Below the pieces are notes generated by a model. That model saw nothing but the letters and a program-made list of their open reading frames with translations, was not told where the DNA came from and searched no databases. Below, piece by piece: positions 5,087 to 5,722 of a stretch of DNA of 5,722 nt. A program made the translations under genes and the position numbers. The first letter of the stretch is position 1. The number at the start of each line of letters is the position of its first letter. Origin of the DNA: Pseudomonadota bacterium (GTDB lineage: Bacteria > Pseudomonadota > Gammaproteobacteria > Steroidobacterales > Steroidobacteraceae); NCBI GenBank assembly GCA_947454665.1, contig CANGMU010000158.1, forward strand, positions 1-5,722, in the 5' to 3' direction.

Positions 5087-5722
5087 AGCGGCGGCAGGGA
5101 CGCCACCAGCGCGTCGGCGCGTGCCCAGTCGATTGCCTCGAGCCACGGCAGGCTGCCATCCACGCGGGGTGCAGTCAGCGCCTCGAGGATCTCCTGCTGT
5201 TGCTGGCCACGGGCCAGGGCCGTTGAATAGCGGATCCGGTCGTGGAACATGACCATTGAATACCGCGGGATGAACTGGCCCGGATAGCGGCGTTCCAGTT
5301 CCAGCGCGAGGGAGCGCTGCAACTGGAAGCGCGGATCGCGCACGCCGGCCCGCATCTCGGCGTAATTTTCCAGCGCCATCTGGGCAATGGCATCGGCATC
5401 CGGTTTGCGCAGCTGGCTGAAGCGTTCGAACGCATCGCCATGCGCATCTTCGGCCAGCATTACATCGAGGATGCGGCAGTCCTCGAAGGCGCAGTTCATG
5501 CCCTGTCCGTGGAAGGGCACGATGGCATGCGCCGCGTCGCCGATGAGCAGCATGCGCTCGCCGTCATGCCAGGGATCGCAGTACACCGTGCCCAGCTTGG
5601 ATTGCGGGTGCGCGCGGAACTGCGCCTCCAGATCCGGCAGCAGGGATGACACGTCGGGGAACACGCGCTTGAAGAAGGCACGCACGGTCTCGTCGCTGTC
5701 CAGCGCGGCAAATCCATCCTGT
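5074..5722 (-). CDS. kmo: Kynurenine 3-monooxygenase, C-terminal part (5' end outside window)
   Basis: This FAD-dependent aromatic hydroxylase converts L-kynurenine to 3-hydroxykynurenine with NADPH and O2, in tryptophan catabolism or tryptophan-to-NAD synthesis. About 215 C-terminal residues are present; the frame is open through the right edge, so the Rossmann N-terminus (GxGxxG) is missing. The FAD-binding GD motif GDAAHAIVPFHGQGMNCAFEDC lies at about 5476-5541. Features specific to this enzyme over other flavin hydroxylases are RKPDADAIAQMALENYAEMR (about 5350-5409) and FIPRYSMVMFHDRIRYS (about 5224-5274), matching the human KMO pattern NYIEMR and FIPLYTMV...RIRY. There is no hydrophobic C-terminal anchor, as expected of soluble bacterial forms. 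It converges on folA with a 13-bp overlap and is presumably transcribed separately from outside the window. Product assignment is strong despite truncation. Confidence 0.92.
   Translation of the reverse strand, partial: QDGFAALDSDETVRAFFKRVFPDVSSLLPDLEAQFRAHPQSKLGTVYCDPWHDGERMLLIGDAAHAIVPFHGQGMNCAFEDCRILDVMLAEDAHGDAFERFSQLRKPDADAIAQMALENYAEMRAGVRDPRFQLQRSLALELERRYPGQFIPRYSMVMFHDRIRYSTALARGQQQQEILEALTAPRVDGSLPWLEAIDWARADALVASLPPLQER

Noticed and set aside
5138..5153. Short inverted repeat GGCA-GGC-TGCC as a folA terminator
   Set aside because: The stem is only 4 bp, no T-run follows, and it lies in the coding sequence of kmo.

Overview
The window is a gene-dense, high-GC (roughly 65%) stretch of bacterial chromosome with almost no intergenic DNA. 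The protein families, the GC content and the pairing of lgt/thyA/folA with a kynurenine-pathway gene suggest a gammaproteobacterium of the Xanthomonadales (Lysobacterales) type. That placement comes from general gene-content knowledge, not from a search, and is only moderately secure.

Layout, left to right. (1) Positions 1-338, + strand: the C-terminal end of an RlmI-type 23S rRNA cytosine methyltransferase that enters from the left edge. (2) Positions 367-5086, + strand: a tightly packed five-gene run. It holds lgt (prolipoprotein diacylglyceryl transferase), thyA (thymidylate synthase), a SET-domain protein lysine methyltransferase with a histone H1-like lysine/alanine tail, kup (low-affinity potassium uptake) and folA (dihydrofolate reductase). 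The junctions are a 4-bp overlap, then gaps of 3, 25 and 4 bp, so co-transcription and partial translational coupling are likely. (3) Positions 5074-5722, - strand: the C-terminal half of a kynurenine 3-monooxygenase that enters from the right edge. Its last 13 bp overlap the end of folA tail to tail.

Functionally, ThyA and FolA form one cycle: ThyA oxidises methylene-tetrahydrofolate to dihydrofolate while making dTMP, and FolA reduces dihydrofolate back. They lie in the same run but are separated by the SET gene and kup. Lgt starts lipoprotein maturation in the inner membrane, and Kup imports potassium through the same membrane. Kynurenine 3-monooxygenase belongs to tryptophan catabolism or tryptophan-to-NAD synthesis and is probably a separate transcription unit.

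The most unusual item is the SET gene at 1980-2669. It has an intact eukaryote-like SET plus post-SET core, a basic N-terminus, and a tail of about 60 residues carrying 25 lysines, 5 arginines and no acidic residue. This is a lysine methyltransferase fused to a probable nucleic-acid-binding, H1-like tail, placed inside a housekeeping gene run. No RNA genes, mobile elements, CRISPR arrays or convincing intrinsic terminators were seen.
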